A DNA stretch of 45,944 nucleotides from Hyphomicrobiales bacterium (GTDB lineage: Bacteria; Pseudomonadota; Alphaproteobacteria; Rhizobiales; Rhizobiaceae): NCBI GenBank assembly GCA_900471605.1, contig UCEY01000040.1, positions 29,643 through 75,586 of the forward strand, read 5' to 3'. Both the position numbers and the translations under genes were made by a program. The notes below the pieces were generated by a model. The model was not told the DNA's origin, ran no database searches, and saw only the letters and a program-made list of their open reading frames with translations. Below, piece by piece: positions 14,560-22,432 of this stretch (position 1 is its first letter; each line of letters starts with the position of its first letter).

Positions 14560-15785
14560 CGCTTCAGGTCCTGCCATGCGAGATGGAGCCGGAGGAACAT
14601 GTTTTTGAGGACCGCTTGAGCTGTTTCGCCTCGGGCGCCGCGGGCCTGAATCTGAATTGTCCAATCCCCGAAAGGAGAAGTATTGAAGCCTTTCTTCAAT
14701 CCGGCAGGCGATATGTTCGGATCAAGCGATGCGATCGTCTTGCTGGGTGGCAGGATGACGTTCTCGCCACAGGGAAGGCGCGCAGAAGCGTTCAGCAGCA
14801 GGGTGGAGGAGGGGAACTGATTGGCATTTCCGGAGTCGGTATCGTCCAGCCAGATGTCTACGCCTTGAAGGAGCGCCGACTCGGGTATCCGGAACTGTTT
14901 CAGGAACGCGTAGTCGATTTTGAAGATGAAATAGGAATTGGGCAGCTGAGAAAGCCAGCTTTGTTTCGCCATCAGCCGCTGTCCCTCGCCCTCGTCGTTC
15001 TGGTGGAAGGGAATGACGACGGACCCGAAACGGATCCGCTCCGATAGTCGCTGGATCTGGCTTTCCATCGTCTTGTACCAGAAGATTAGCCCGTCCAGAA
15101 ATTTGGGGTCGTCTATGCGAGGGAACCTGGCGTCCTCGCTGTCGACGATGAAGAAGAGATCCTCAAGGCCGACTTTGAGCGCAAGCGCTATCAGGTAGGC
15201 CTCCCGGACGTCGATGGAGAACTGGCGGACGATCATTTCGTGCCGGGCGACGAAACTGCCGGGACTGTCTCTGTCGGACAGACGAGAGATCTTCGCGTCC
15301 AGCTCCTGTTTCATCGCGGCGACCTGCGTTTCCTGGGCGCGGAAAAAACCCGCCCAATCCACGGGCGAAGCCTCATCGCCGGTCGTGCGCCCCTCGGCAT
15401 CGGTCTTCGTGCGACGCTGGTTCTTCAGCAACGTGGCTTCGTTCTCCCGCGACCAGGCCAGTTGCGCTTCGCCGGCGGCGATTGTCTTGGTCCGATATTC
15501 CACATCCAGAACCTCTCGAAACGATTCCTGATCGAGGCGGTATGCCTGCTCTCGCAAGGCCGCGCAGCGATCGAGCCGGAGAGACAGCAATCGCTGCAAG
15601 TCCTCGATCCGGCAGGGATCGTAGAGGAGCTTGGTCGTGTCGAGATCTCTCAGGGCGTCTTCGACAAACGCATCGATTGCCTGCGTGATTTTAGGAGGCG
15701 ATCTCGGATCTTCTCTCTCATACCGAAGAACCATCGGGAACTTGTTTCCCAACTCTATCGACAGTTTCTGCCATTCCTCTTTCAT
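14556..15785 (-). CDS. Uncharacterised protein, possible relation to the TcA toxin C-terminus
   Basis: This 409-aa protein is not confidently recognised. Residues 30-170 are charged and helical (likely coiled coil, with a Lys/Arg/Thr linker at 122-140). Residues 175-250 form long helices (EAYLIALALKVGLEDLF, then FLDGLIFWYKTMESQIQ). The last 150 residues look like a beta-rich domain (SYFIFKIDYAFLKQFRIPES, then SPFGDWTIQI). The order of a helical stalk, a YFIFKID...FRIPES...GVDIWL segment and a final PFGDWTIQI strand resembles, by eye only, the TcB-binding end of Tc-toxin A subunits. It is the first gene of a two-gene unit, with an AT-rich region upstream. Confidence 0.6.
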   Translation of the reverse strand: MKEEWQKLSIELGNKFPMVLRYEREDPRSPPKITQAIDAFVEDALRDLDTTKLLYDPCRIEDLQRLLSLRLDRCAALREQAYRLDQESFREVLDVEYRTKTIAAGEAQLAWSRENEATLLKNQRRTKTDAEGRTTGDEASPVDWAGFFRAQETQVAAMKQELDAKISRLSDRDSPGSFVARHEMIVRQFSIDVREAYLIALALKVGLEDLFFIVDSEDARFPRIDDPKFLDGLIFWYKTMESQIQRLSERIRFGSVVIPFHQNDEGEGQRLMAKQSWLSQLPNSYFIFKIDYAFLKQFRIPESALLQGVDIWLDDTDSGNANQFPSSTLLLNASARLPCGENVILPPSKTIASLDPNISPAGLKKGFNTSPFGDWTIQIQARGARGETAQAVLKNMFLRLHLAWQDLKR

Positions 15786-16030
15786 GGTTGCTTCTCCCCC
15801 TCAAAGAAAGCTCATACGTCGAAACTGATATATAAAAATATGTTTGCCAAAATATACATAATGTATTGTCGGCGACAAGTTTCTTGCGCGATAAACTGCG
15901 AGATATATTGTCGATGAGAGCGCGGAAGCTTGTGCGAGTTAAACCCAGTCGCTCTGTCCCGGTATATTGCCGATCCATAAGCTGCTCGGCAGAAATCCAT
16001 CCCGAATTTACGCCCTGGCCCGGGCGCTCC
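15786..16030. other. AT-rich intergenic stretch with repeated TATTG motifs
   Basis: The first half of this 245-base gap is markedly more AT-rich than the rest of the window. It carries TGTATTGTCGGCGA (from 15862), ATATATTGTCGATGA (from 15903) and GTATATTGCCGATCC (from 15962), three copies of a TATTGYCGRY-like motif spaced 42 and 59 bases apart. It is the promoter region of the two-gene unit to its left. No gene is seen. Confidence 0.4.
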
Positions 16031-16777
16031 TCACACGAACCGCACCGCGGCCGTGCCGATGATGACCATCGAGACAGCGATCATCAGGGGTTTGACCGGC
16101 AGGTGCCGGACGATGAAGGCGCCGATCGGGGCGGCCAGGATGCCGCCGAGGATGAGGCCGAGGGCGGAGGAGAGTTCGGACCAGCCGAGCGCCACGATGA
16201 AGGTCGCCGATATCACCGTGGTGACGGCGAATTCGGTGAGGTTGGTGGAACCGATCACCTTCTTCGGATCGTGACCGCGCCCGAGCAGAGAGCTGGTGAC
16301 GATCGGCCCCCACCCGCCGCCGCCCATCGCATCCAGCAGCCCGCCCGCACCGCCGACATAGGGCACCACCCGGTCGCGCACGTCGCGCGGAAATTTCGGC
16401 TGGAAAGCCTTGTAGAGAATGAACAGGCCGACGGCGATCAGATAGACCGAGACGAAGGGTTCGACCGCCTTGCCGTCGATATTCGACAGGAGATAGGCGC
16501 CGATCGCCCCGCCGATCATGCCGGCCGGCGCAAGCCTTGCCACCAGCCGCCAGTCGACATTGCGGTTGTAGAGATGCGAGGCGCCCGAGGCGGCGGTGGT
16601 GAAACATTCCGTCACATGGGTCATGGCGCTGGCGGCGGCCGGCGCGACCCCGACGGCAAGCAGGCTGGTGGTCGTCAGCACCCCGAAAGCCATGCCGAGC
16701 GCCCCGTCGATGATCTGTGCGAAGAAGCCTATGGCGACGAAGATCAGGAATTCGGGCGTCACGAAATCGAGCGACAT
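16031..16777 (-). CDS. TauE/SafE-family sulfite or organosulfonate exporter
   Basis: This 248-aa integral membrane protein is of the TauE/SafE (DUF81) family. About seven to eight hydrophobic helices are seen. The family repeat appears twice: FFAQIIDGALGMAFGVLTTT near the start and GGAGGLLDAMGGGGWGPIVTSSLL in the second half. Family members export sulfite, sulfoacetate or related anions, but the substrate here cannot be told. A ribosome-binding site GAGG precedes ATG 16777. Nothing nearby belongs to sulfur metabolism. It stands alone. Confidence 0.9.
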   Translation of the reverse strand: MSLDFVTPEFLIFVAIGFFAQIIDGALGMAFGVLTTTSLLAVGVAPAAASAMTHVTECFTTAASGASHLYNRNVDWRLVARLAPAGMIGGAIGAYLLSNIDGKAVEPFVSVYLIAVGLFILYKAFQPKFPRDVRDRVVPYVGGAGGLLDAMGGGGWGPIVTSSLLGRGHDPKKVIGSTNLTEFAVTTVISATFIVALGWSELSSALGLILGGILAAPIGAFIVRHLPVKPLMIAVSMVIIGTAAVRFV

Positions 16778-16968
16778 TGAACCTCCTCTTTGCCAGCGGC
16801 CTTCGCCTTCAATTCGCCGGCGCGAAAAAAGGTTCCCGTTTTGCTTGTGCGGGAGGGCCGGTAAGCGCGCGGGAAAAATATCCCTCGGCCGGCGGGGAGG
16901 GGCGGTTCGGGCAGGAAAACTGCGGGCCGGCCGGCGTGCCCGCCTGCCGGTGCCGCCTGATCCGGCGG

Positions 16969-17283
16969 TTATTTCACCGTCAGCTTGTCGGCGGAAATCT
17001 CGCCGCCGATTTCGGCCTTGCGGGTCTTCTTGTCGAAGGCGCAGATGGTGCTGACGGTGACGTTGGCGCCGACCGCCTTGCCGGAGACGATAGCAAGCCC
17101 ATAGCTCTGGCTGCCGAAGGGATCGACCAGCGCCTTGCCGTTCTCGATCAGCCCCTTTGCGGCGGTCACGCAGGCCTTGGATACTTCGGCCCGGAAATTG
17201 GACCAGGCGTCGTCGGAGGCGGCATTGGCGGTGCCGCTTCCGGATGCGATCAGGGCGACGGCAAGTGCGAGGACGGTCTTCAT
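16969..17283 (-). CDS. Secreted periplasmic protein of unknown function, 104 aa
   Basis: An N-terminal Sec signal peptide (MKTVLALAVALIASGSGTANA, cleavage after ANA at about residue 21) is followed by a mature domain of about 83 residues with two cysteines (SKACVTAA and STICAFDK) that could form a disulfide. No catalytic motif is recognised. The frame is open far upstream, but the signal peptide fixes the start at 17283. It is divergent from the superoxide dismutase gene, with 174 bases between the start codons. The function is unknown; the export prediction is strong. Confidence 0.75.
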   Translation of the reverse strand: MKTVLALAVALIASGSGTANAASDDAWSNFRAEVSKACVTAAKGLIENGKALVDPFGSQSYGLAIVSGKAVGANVTVSTICAFDKKTRKAEIGGEISADKLTVK

Positions 17284-17380
17284 CAAACGGGCTCCGAATC
17301 GGTGATCTGGCCCGTTTCTTGTATCTTGAAAATTCAGCAAGTTCTTGATGCGATCGGCTTGATTTTTGGCAAAGTTACCG

Positions 17381-17409
17381 TTGCCTCTTGGAGCTTGCGC
17401 TCCTATGTT
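17381..17409 (+). promoter_or_regulatory. Probable promoter of the superoxide dismutase gene
   Basis: TTGCCT (17381-17386) and TATGTT (17404-17409) are separated by 17 bases. The spacer itself contains GGAGC-TTGC-GCTCC (17390-17403), a short perfect inverted repeat. The elements lie about 50 bases before the gene. Confidence 0.4.
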
Positions 17410-17457
17410 CCCGCACGACGCTTTACCCACGGTGTGTGCCGAACAAGGAGTAGACCA

Positions 17458-18060
17458 ATGGCTTTCGAACTTCCCGAACTCCCCTACGATTACGAAGCCC
17501 TTTCGCCCTTCATGTCGAAAGAGACGCTCGAATTCCATCACGACAAGCACCACAAGGCCTATGTCGATAACGGCAACAAGCTCGCTGCCGAAGCCGGCCT
17601 GGCCGATCTGTCGCTCGAGGAAGTCGTCAAGAAGTCCTTCGGCACCAACCAGGGCCTCTTCAACAATGCCGCCCAGCACTACAACCACGTCCATTTCTGG
17701 AAGTGGATGAAGAAGGGCGGCGGCGGCAACAAGCTGCCGGGCAAGCTCGAAGCAGCCGTTGCCTCCGATCTCGGCGGCTACGACAAGTTCAAGGCCGATT
17801 TCATCGCTGCCGGCACCACGCAGTTCGGCTCCGGCTGGGCCTGGCTCTCCGTCAAGGACGGCAAGCTCGCCATCTCCAAGACCCCGAACGGCGAAAACCC
17901 GCTGGTCCACGGTGCCGAGCCGATCCTCGGCGTCGACGTGTGGGAACATTCCTATTACATCGACTACCGCAACGCCCGTCCGAAATATCTCGAAGCCTTC
18001 GTCGACAGCCTGATCAACTGGGACTACGTCCTCGAGCGCTACGAAGCCGCCACGAAGTAA
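17458..18060 (+). CDS. sodB: Superoxide dismutase, Fe/Mn family
   Basis: This 200-aa enzyme dismutates superoxide to hydrogen peroxide and oxygen in the cytoplasm. All four metal ligands are visible: His27 (EFHHDKHH), His77 (NNAAQHYNHVHFW), Asp160 and His164 (DVWEHSYYIDY). The sequence follows the rhizobial SodB type, which may use Fe or Mn. ATG 17458 has AAGGAGTAGACC upstream. A terminator at 18091-18125 follows, so it is monocistronic. A promoter can be proposed at 17381-17409. Confidence 0.97.
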   Translation: MAFELPELPYDYEALSPFMSKETLEFHHDKHHKAYVDNGNKLAAEAGLADLSLEEVVKKSFGTNQGLFNNAAQHYNHVHFWKWMKKGGGGNKLPGKLEAAVASDLGGYDKFKADFIAAGTTQFGSGWAWLSVKDGKLAISKTPNGENPLVHGAEPILGVDVWEHSYYIDYRNARPKYLEAFVDSLINWDYVLERYEAATK

Positions 18061-18090
18061 TCGAACGGCTTGATCGCCGGTTTTTCGAGA

Positions 18091-18125
18091 ACACCCGGTG
18101 TCGCAAGGCGCCGGGTGTTTTTCGT
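18091..18125 (+). terminator. Intrinsic terminator of sodB
   Basis: ACACCCGG (18091-18098) pairs perfectly with CCGGGTGT (18111-18118). It is followed by a T-rich tail (TTTTTCGTTTT), 30 bases after the stop codon. Confidence 0.85.
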
Positions 18126-18166
18126 TTTGAAACCCGCTCATTGGGAAAGCAGGAGGAAGACGGGTC

Positions 18167-18538
18167 ATGGACGAGCAATCGATTGAGACGGTCCTGGCGG
18201 AGCTTTCCGCCCGCGAGCCGATCTTTCATCGCCGCGAATTCGGCACCAGCCGGGAGGCCCTGGAGGCGATGACGGAGGAGACATTCTGGGAGATCGGCGC
18301 CAGCGGCAGAATTTACCGGCGCGACGTCGTCATAGCCAATCTCCTCGAGCGGTACCGCGAGCCGGAACCCCATGACTGGCCCTGCCGGGATTTCACCATC
18401 AGCCGCCTCGCCGACGACCTCTACCATCTGTCCTATATCCTGGAGGAGCCGGATCGCCGCAGTTGGCGGTCCACGTTCTGGAGGAGCACCTCGACCGGCT
18501 GGAAGATCGTCTTCCATCAGGGGACGGTGATTTCCTGA
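18167..18538 (+). CDS. DUF4440-like (NTF2-fold) protein
   Basis: This 123-aa soluble protein resembles DUF4440 members of the NTF2-like fold. It has an initial helix (ESIETVLAELSAREPIF), the FWEIGASGRIYRRDVVIANLLERY segment and a final strand region RSTFWRSTSTGWKIVFHQGT, which matches the family's usual SSVW...GWKIVFHQGT ending. Proteins of this fold are often small ligand-binding or ketosteroid-isomerase-like enzymes, and no specific role can be assigned. The ribosome-binding site AGGAGGAAG lies upstream. It is read alone and converges on a membrane protein gene. Confidence 0.8.
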   Translation: MDEQSIETVLAELSAREPIFHRREFGTSREALEAMTEETFWEIGASGRIYRRDVVIANLLERYREPEPHDWPCRDFTISRLADDLYHLSYILEEPDRRSWRSTFWRSTSTGWKIVFHQGTVIS

Positions 18539-18565
18539 GTGGCGCCGGCTTCCGGCCCCCGCGCC

Positions 18566-18967
18566 TTATCCGGCAGACCGCGCAAACCGAGCGGCCAGCG
18601 CCACCCAGAGGATGACGAAAACCGGCAGCGGCAATATCGAGCGCATCGCCAGCCAGAGGTCCGTCGGCAGGATGGGAGCCGTCATGATCGCGATGACCAC
18701 CATCAAAGCCGCGCCGGCGAAAAACGTAAGATAGGCTTGGCCCCACCGTTCACCGGAGAGGGGCGATCTCGCTTCGAGGAGCAGGTTTCCGGCCGTTTCC
18801 CGATAGAGGGCAAGCAGCAGAAAGAGAATGGCGGCTGGCAGGAAAGCCAGGGAAAGTCGCGCCTTGACGGCAATATCCGACTGTTCGGACACCGCGTGCG
18901 CCAGATCCGCTAGGCCGTAGGTGATCATGGCGTTGATGATCAGCACGAGCATGGAGCGCCAGAACAA
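18566..18967 (-). CDS. Small four-helix membrane protein, unknown
   Basis: This 133-aa protein has about four hydrophobic helices: LVLIINAMITYGLADLA, LAFLPAAILFLLLALY, YLTFFAGAALMVVIAIM and LPLPVFVILWVALAA. A charged loop (RSPLSGERWGQ) sits in the middle. No family is recognised. The start may be 18967 or an internal ATG at 18952. The 256 bases upstream contain a perfect TGCAAT-C-ATTGCA palindrome (19071-19083) but nothing else I can name. The function is unknown. Confidence 0.65.
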   Translation of the reverse strand: MFWRSMLVLIINAMITYGLADLAHAVSEQSDIAVKARLSLAFLPAAILFLLLALYRETAGNLLLEARSPLSGERWGQAYLTFFAGAALMVVIAIMTAPILPTDLWLAMRSILPLPVFVILWVALAARFARSAG

Positions 18968-19187
18968 CGCCCAGAGGGCTTGAAAGAAAGCAGCCAGCAG
19001 TCCATTCCTCCCGTCATCCTCGGCATGCTGCCGACAGTCGCCGTGTTATGTCACAAAAGCATGATTTTGTTGCAATCATTGCACCGCCTCGGTCCTCGAC
19101 CCACGAACGATGCAATATCCGGACGCAGCCGCGGTTGTTTTCAAGCGGCTCCTTCTGCCGGTCGGCTTGATTTTCCCTGGGAATGCT

Positions 19188-19215
19188 CCAAAGTAGTCAC
19201 TAATGACCACTTTGG
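19188..19215 (+). promoter_or_regulatory. Operator palindrome of the Phd/PIN toxin-antitoxin operon
   Basis: CCAAAGTAGTCA (19188-19199) and TGACCACTTTGG (19204-19215) form a 12-4-12 inverted repeat with one mismatch. The GGAGG of the antitoxin's ribosome-binding site begins within the right arm, so bound antitoxin would cover the start of the transcript. Such a site is expected for Phd-type autorepression. Confidence 0.65.
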
Positions 19216-19223
19216 AGGTTGAA

Positions 19224-19490
19224 TTGTCGGAAGTCAGTTTGAAGAATGCCAAAGCGGGTTTTTCCCTTTTCGTCGATCAGGCTGCCGCCGGTGAGTTCGT
19301 GACGATCACCCGGCACGGCAAGCCGGCGGCCGTGATCGTCAGCGTCGAGGCCGCGGAGGCCGCAAGGAAGGCGCTGCAGAAGGATCGCGCCAGCCTGGTC
19401 CGGTATCTGCGGAATTTTCCGGCCGACATCGACCTTGATGAGGATGTCTTCGCTCGAAATCCCGCACCGAGCCGCGAGGTCGATCTGTGA
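19224..19490 (+). CDS. Phd/YefM-family antitoxin
   Basis: This 88-aa antitoxin starts at TTG 19224, which has a perfect GGAGG five bases upstream. The ATG at 19203 lies inside the operator palindrome and has no ribosome-binding site. The Phd fold is clear: SEVSLKNAKAGFSLFVDQAA, then GEFVTITRHGKPAAVIVSVEAAEAA. The C-terminal toxin-neutralising tail (DIDLDEDVFARNPAPSREVDL) is acidic. It would bind and inactivate the PIN toxin encoded next, whose GTG overlaps its stop by four bases, and repress the operon through the palindrome at 19188-19215. Confidence 0.88.
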   Translation: MSEVSLKNAKAGFSLFVDQAAAGEFVTITRHGKPAAVIVSVEAAEAARKALQKDRASLVRYLRNFPADIDLDEDVFARNPAPSREVDL

Positions 19491-19933
19491 CGGGATTTCT
19501 TCTCGATACCAATGCCGTTTCGATGTTTTCACCCTCGAAGGCCGGCACGTCTCCGGCTTTTGCCAGTTGGGTCGACGAGCAGGAAAAGCTTGAGACGATC
19601 TATCTTTCTGCCGTGACTGTCCATGAGATCGAAAAGGGCGTCCGATTGTTGGAAGCGAGGGGCGCGACCTCGAAGGTCGCGCTCATAGGGCTCTTCCTCG
19701 AAGGGCTGATTGCCGGATATGGCGACCGTATCCTGCCGCTCGATGCAGCAACGGCGCGGGAATCCGGCAAGCTGGAAGCCGGCGCCCTGTCCGCCGGGCA
19801 CAACCCCGGCATGGCGGATGCGATGATCGCCGGAACGGCAAGCCTTCACGGGTTGACGATCATCACCCGTAACCTCAGGCATTTCCTGCCGTTCGGTGTG
19901 CCGGTGAGGTCGCCCGAAGACTTGTCTCTCTGA
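19487..19933 (+). CDS. PIN-domain toxin (VapC/FitB-like ribonuclease)
   Basis: This 148-aa PIN-domain protein starts at GTG 19487, in a GTGA overlap with the antitoxin gene. The acidic active-site residues are visible: Asp7 (FLLDTNAVS), Glu47 (TVHEIEKG) and Asp111 (GMADAMIAGTA), followed by the family's TRN at 127-129. It is of the VapC/FitB type, which cleaves RNA (often tRNA) when its antitoxin is degraded. FitB-like toxins are commonly paired with Phd antitoxins in rhizobia. The length is normal and all catalytic acids are present, so it is probably active. Confidence 0.92.
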   Translation: MTGFLLDTNAVSMFSPSKAGTSPAFASWVDEQEKLETIYLSAVTVHEIEKGVRLLEARGATSKVALIGLFLEGLIAGYGDRILPLDAATARESGKLEAGALSAGHNPGMADAMIAGTASLHGLTIITRNLRHFLPFGVPVRSPEDLSL

Positions 19934-20006
19934 CGCAAATGCTAGCCCGCTGCCGCCATCGCGACATCGTCACACGCCTGTCACAACCACGGACTACCTC
20001 CGCGAA

Positions 20007-20849
20007 ATGCCTCACGAAAAACCTCTCCTCCGCTTCGGCGTGATCGCCGATCCGCAATATGCCGACCTGCCGCCATGGCTGGAGATGAACCGTCATTACG
20101 CCAACAGTCTCGACAAGCTGGGCCGGGCGATCGGGGTGCTGAACGGTGAGGATCTTTCCTTCGTGGTGACGCTCGGCGATCTCATCGACCGCGGCTGGGA
20201 GAGTTTCGAGCCGGTCCTCTCGGTATACAAGGAGCTGCGCCACGAGAGCTTTCTGATGCCGGGCAATCACGATTTCCTGGTTGCGTCGGAGCATCTGGCC
20301 GATGTCCACACACGGCTCGGCATGCCGGCCGCCTGGCACGATTTTTCCCGCGGCGGTTTCCGCTTCGTGGTGATCGACGGCAACGAGATCAGCCTGTTTT
20401 CGACCCCGGAAGGCCACCCGCGCCACACGCTGGCGCGGCAGCGGCTGGAAGCGCTGCTGGCCGAAGGCGCGATCAACGCCAAGGAGTGGAACGGCGGCAT
20501 CAGCGACGAGCAGTTCGCCTGGCTCGAAGCCGTGCTGGAGCGCGCCCGTGCCGCGGGCGAAAAAGTCGTCGTCCTTGGCCATTATCCGCTCTGCCCCGAA
20601 AACGAGCACAATCTGTGGAGCGGCGAGCGGCTGACCGGTCTCTTCGCCCGCTCCGGCAACGTGATCGCCTATCTGAACGGCCATAACCATGTCGGCAATC
20701 TCGGCCGCGCCGGCAACACCTGGTACGTGAACTTCAAGGGCATGGTCGACACCGAGACGGAAAGCACCTTCGCGGTGGTGGAAATCTTCGCCGACCGTAT
20801 CGAGATCACCGGCCACGGCCGCGAGCAAAGCCGCACGCTTACTCTCTAA
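20007..20849 (+). CDS. Calcineurin-like metallophosphoesterase (ADPRM-like)
   Basis: This 280-aa phosphoesterase keeps all the metal-binding blocks of the calcineurin superfamily: FGVIADPQYAD at residues 10-20, VVTLGDLIDRG, MPGNHDF, VVVLGHYPL and NGHNHVGN. The opening FGVIADPQYAD matches the Mn-dependent ADP-ribose/CDP-alcohol diphosphatase group. It probably hydrolyses a nucleotide diphosphate derivative in the cytoplasm; no signal peptide is present. It is a single gene, 73 bases after the toxin gene and convergent with the ThuA-like gene. Confidence 0.88.
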   Translation: MPHEKPLLRFGVIADPQYADLPPWLEMNRHYANSLDKLGRAIGVLNGEDLSFVVTLGDLIDRGWESFEPVLSVYKELRHESFLMPGNHDFLVASEHLADVHTRLGMPAAWHDFSRGGFRFVVIDGNEISLFSTPEGHPRHTLARQRLEALLAEGAINAKEWNGGISDEQFAWLEAVLERARAAGEKVVVLGHYPLCPENEHNLWSGERLTGLFARSGNVIAYLNGHNHVGNLGRAGNTWYVNFKGMVDTETESTFAVVEIFADRIEITGHGREQSRTLTL

Positions 20850-20861
20850 ACGGCGAGCGCC

Positions 20862-21506
20862 TCAGCCACGCGCCGCCCAGGTCAGCCCGCGCCGCAGGAT
20901 GCTGCGCATATGCGGATGTTCGAACTCTGCCGCCACATGGCCGAGCGCCGAATAGAAGATCCGTCCCTGGCCGAAATGGCGCTTGAAGACGACCGGCATC
21001 ACCACGTCGCGCACCGCCTCGTCATATTCGCCGGTAAAGGTCGTCGTCGCCAGGATTTCGACGGACGGGTCGTAATGCAGGTAATACTGCTCCGACCTGT
21101 AGTCGAAATCCGCAATGCCGCGCAGCACCGGGTCGTCGGGGCGGGTGACGTTGACGCGGAAGTCGATGATATTGCCGGGATGCGCCACCCAGGTGACGCC
21201 GCAGAGATAACGGAAGGCGGCACTTTCCTTGAAGGAGGTCGCGAGCGCCCCGTGATGGCCGCCGAGCCCCAGCCCGCCCCGCACGGCCGCAACAAGCGCC
21301 TGGGCATGTGCCTTTTCCAGCTTTTCGCCGGTAATGATCGGCACCAGCAGATCGGCGGCCTCGATGTTGCGGGAGCCGAATATGCTCAGATCGCCGGTAA
21401 TCTCGACCGAAAACCCGTCCTCGCGAAGGATGTCGCCGGTAATGCCGGCACACTCCTCCGGCTCATGGATTTTCGATCCGCCCCAGACAATGATTGCCTT
21501 GCGCAT
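20862..21506 (-). CDS. ThuA-like domain protein
   Basis: This 214-aa protein belongs to the ThuA family with a class I glutamine-amidotransferase-like fold. Key family stretches are IIVWGGSKIHEPEE, GLGLGGHHGALATSF, VTWVAHPGN and FYSALGHVAAEFEHP. ThuA of Sinorhizobium acts in trehalose catabolism with ThuB, but no ThuB or trehalose transport gene is present here, so the role is undetermined. It may act on another carbohydrate. The start ATG 21506 is the only good one. It is followed 12 bases later by the convergent phosphoesterase gene's end. Confidence 0.85.
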   Translation of the reverse strand: MRKAIIVWGGSKIHEPEECAGITGDILREDGFSVEITGDLSIFGSRNIEAADLLVPIITGEKLEKAHAQALVAAVRGGLGLGGHHGALATSFKESAAFRYLCGVTWVAHPGNIIDFRVNVTRPDDPVLRGIADFDYRSEQYYLHYDPSVEILATTTFTGEYDEAVRDVVMPVVFKRHFGQGRIFYSALGHVAAEFEHPHMRSILRRGLTWAARG

Positions 21507-21607
21507 TCATCCACTCCCATGCCCTGCTGATTCCCGAGGATGCGCGCGCACCATAGGGGCAAAGCCGCGGGCTGTCAGGCGCAGGCTTCGCGACCCCGGC
21601 ATGCCGG

Positions 21608-22297
21608 TCACGTCGGCGGGTTGTTCCAGCCCTGGACCCAGAGCTGCCGCAGCATCTCGCCTTCACCGCGAAAGAAGCCGTCCGCCAGTTCGCAATGCTC
21701 CACCCGGTCGGCGCGAAAATTGCGGATCGCCTGGCGCAGTTCGCACCAGGCGACGATATTGGCCGTCTGCGAATAATAGATGAGTGCGAGGGGCCGGATC
21801 GTCCGCTCCGTGGCGCGGGCATATTCGTCGCGGTAGTCGAGCGCCAGTTTCTGCTCGTCGCGGATCGCACGGCGCACCATGGCAAGGTCGAGCGCGTCCG
21901 GCACTGGGGCGACCGAACCCCAGGCATGCAGCGCATTGGCGGAAAACGTGCCGGCGAGCGGCGCAGGCACCACGGCGGCGATCTTGCGGTTCACCTGCTT
22001 GGCGGCCTGCCTGAGTTCCGTGTCGCCGGTGCGCTCCAAGAGTGCCAGCGCCAGCACGATCGCCTCCGTCTCCTCGATCGACAGCATCAAGGGCGGCAGC
22101 GTGAAGCCGGGGCGCAGGATATAGCCGATGCCGCGCCCGCCCTCGATCGGCACCCGCATCGCCTGCAGCGCCGCGATATCCCGGTAGATGGAGCGCACCG
22201 TCACTTCGAGCTGCGCGGCGATCTCGGCCGCCGTCACCGGCTTTCTTGCAAGCCGAAGGATCTGGATGATCTCGAACAGGCGCGAGGCCTTGCGCAT
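21608..22297 (-). CDS. YafY-type transcriptional regulator (HTH + WYL)
   Basis: This 229-aa regulator has an N-terminal helix-turn-helix of the HTH_11 class (RLFEIIQILRLARKPVTAAE, then RSIYRDIAALQAM). A WYL domain follows in the second half (EQKLALDYRDEYARATERTI, LALIYYSQTANIVAWCELR, AIRNFRADRVEHCEL). WYL domains usually sense nucleic acids or other ligands. It is divergent from a LysE-type exporter gene, and the ACTGACA-6-TGTCAGT palindrome between them is its likely operator. It would repress the exporter and itself. Confidence 0.9.
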   Translation of the reverse strand: MRKASRLFEIIQILRLARKPVTAAEIAAQLEVTVRSIYRDIAALQAMRVPIEGGRGIGYILRPGFTLPPLMLSIEETEAIVLALALLERTGDTELRQAAKQVNRKIAAVVPAPLAGTFSANALHAWGSVAPVPDALDLAMVRRAIRDEQKLALDYRDEYARATERTIRPLALIYYSQTANIVAWCELRQAIRNFRADRVEHCELADGFFRGEGEMLRQLWVQGWNNPPT

Positions 22298-22327
22298 GCC
22301 GGCATTCCTTAAGCAGGGACGATCGCT

Positions 22328-22347
22328 ACTGACAACACGCTGTCAGT
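22328..22347 (+). promoter_or_regulatory. YafY operator between yafY-like and lysE-like genes
   Basis: ACTGACA (22328-22334) and TGTCAGT (22341-22347) form a perfect 7-6-7 inverted repeat, 31 bases from the regulator's start codon and 86 from the exporter's. It is the only strong dyad in the divergent region. Confidence 0.6.
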
Positions 22348-22432
22348 TGGGCTGCCGTATAGGACCGCATATCCGATTGAAAAACAAGGCTTCATCATCC
22401 GAAGCCGGATATTGAGAGGATCAGAAACTGAC

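Noticed and set aside
19071..19083. TGCAAT-C-ATTGCA palindrome as an operator.
   Set aside because: It is perfect but short, and it lies more than 100 bases from both nearest start codons, with no promoter elements beside it. Kept only as a note in the neighbouring gene entry.
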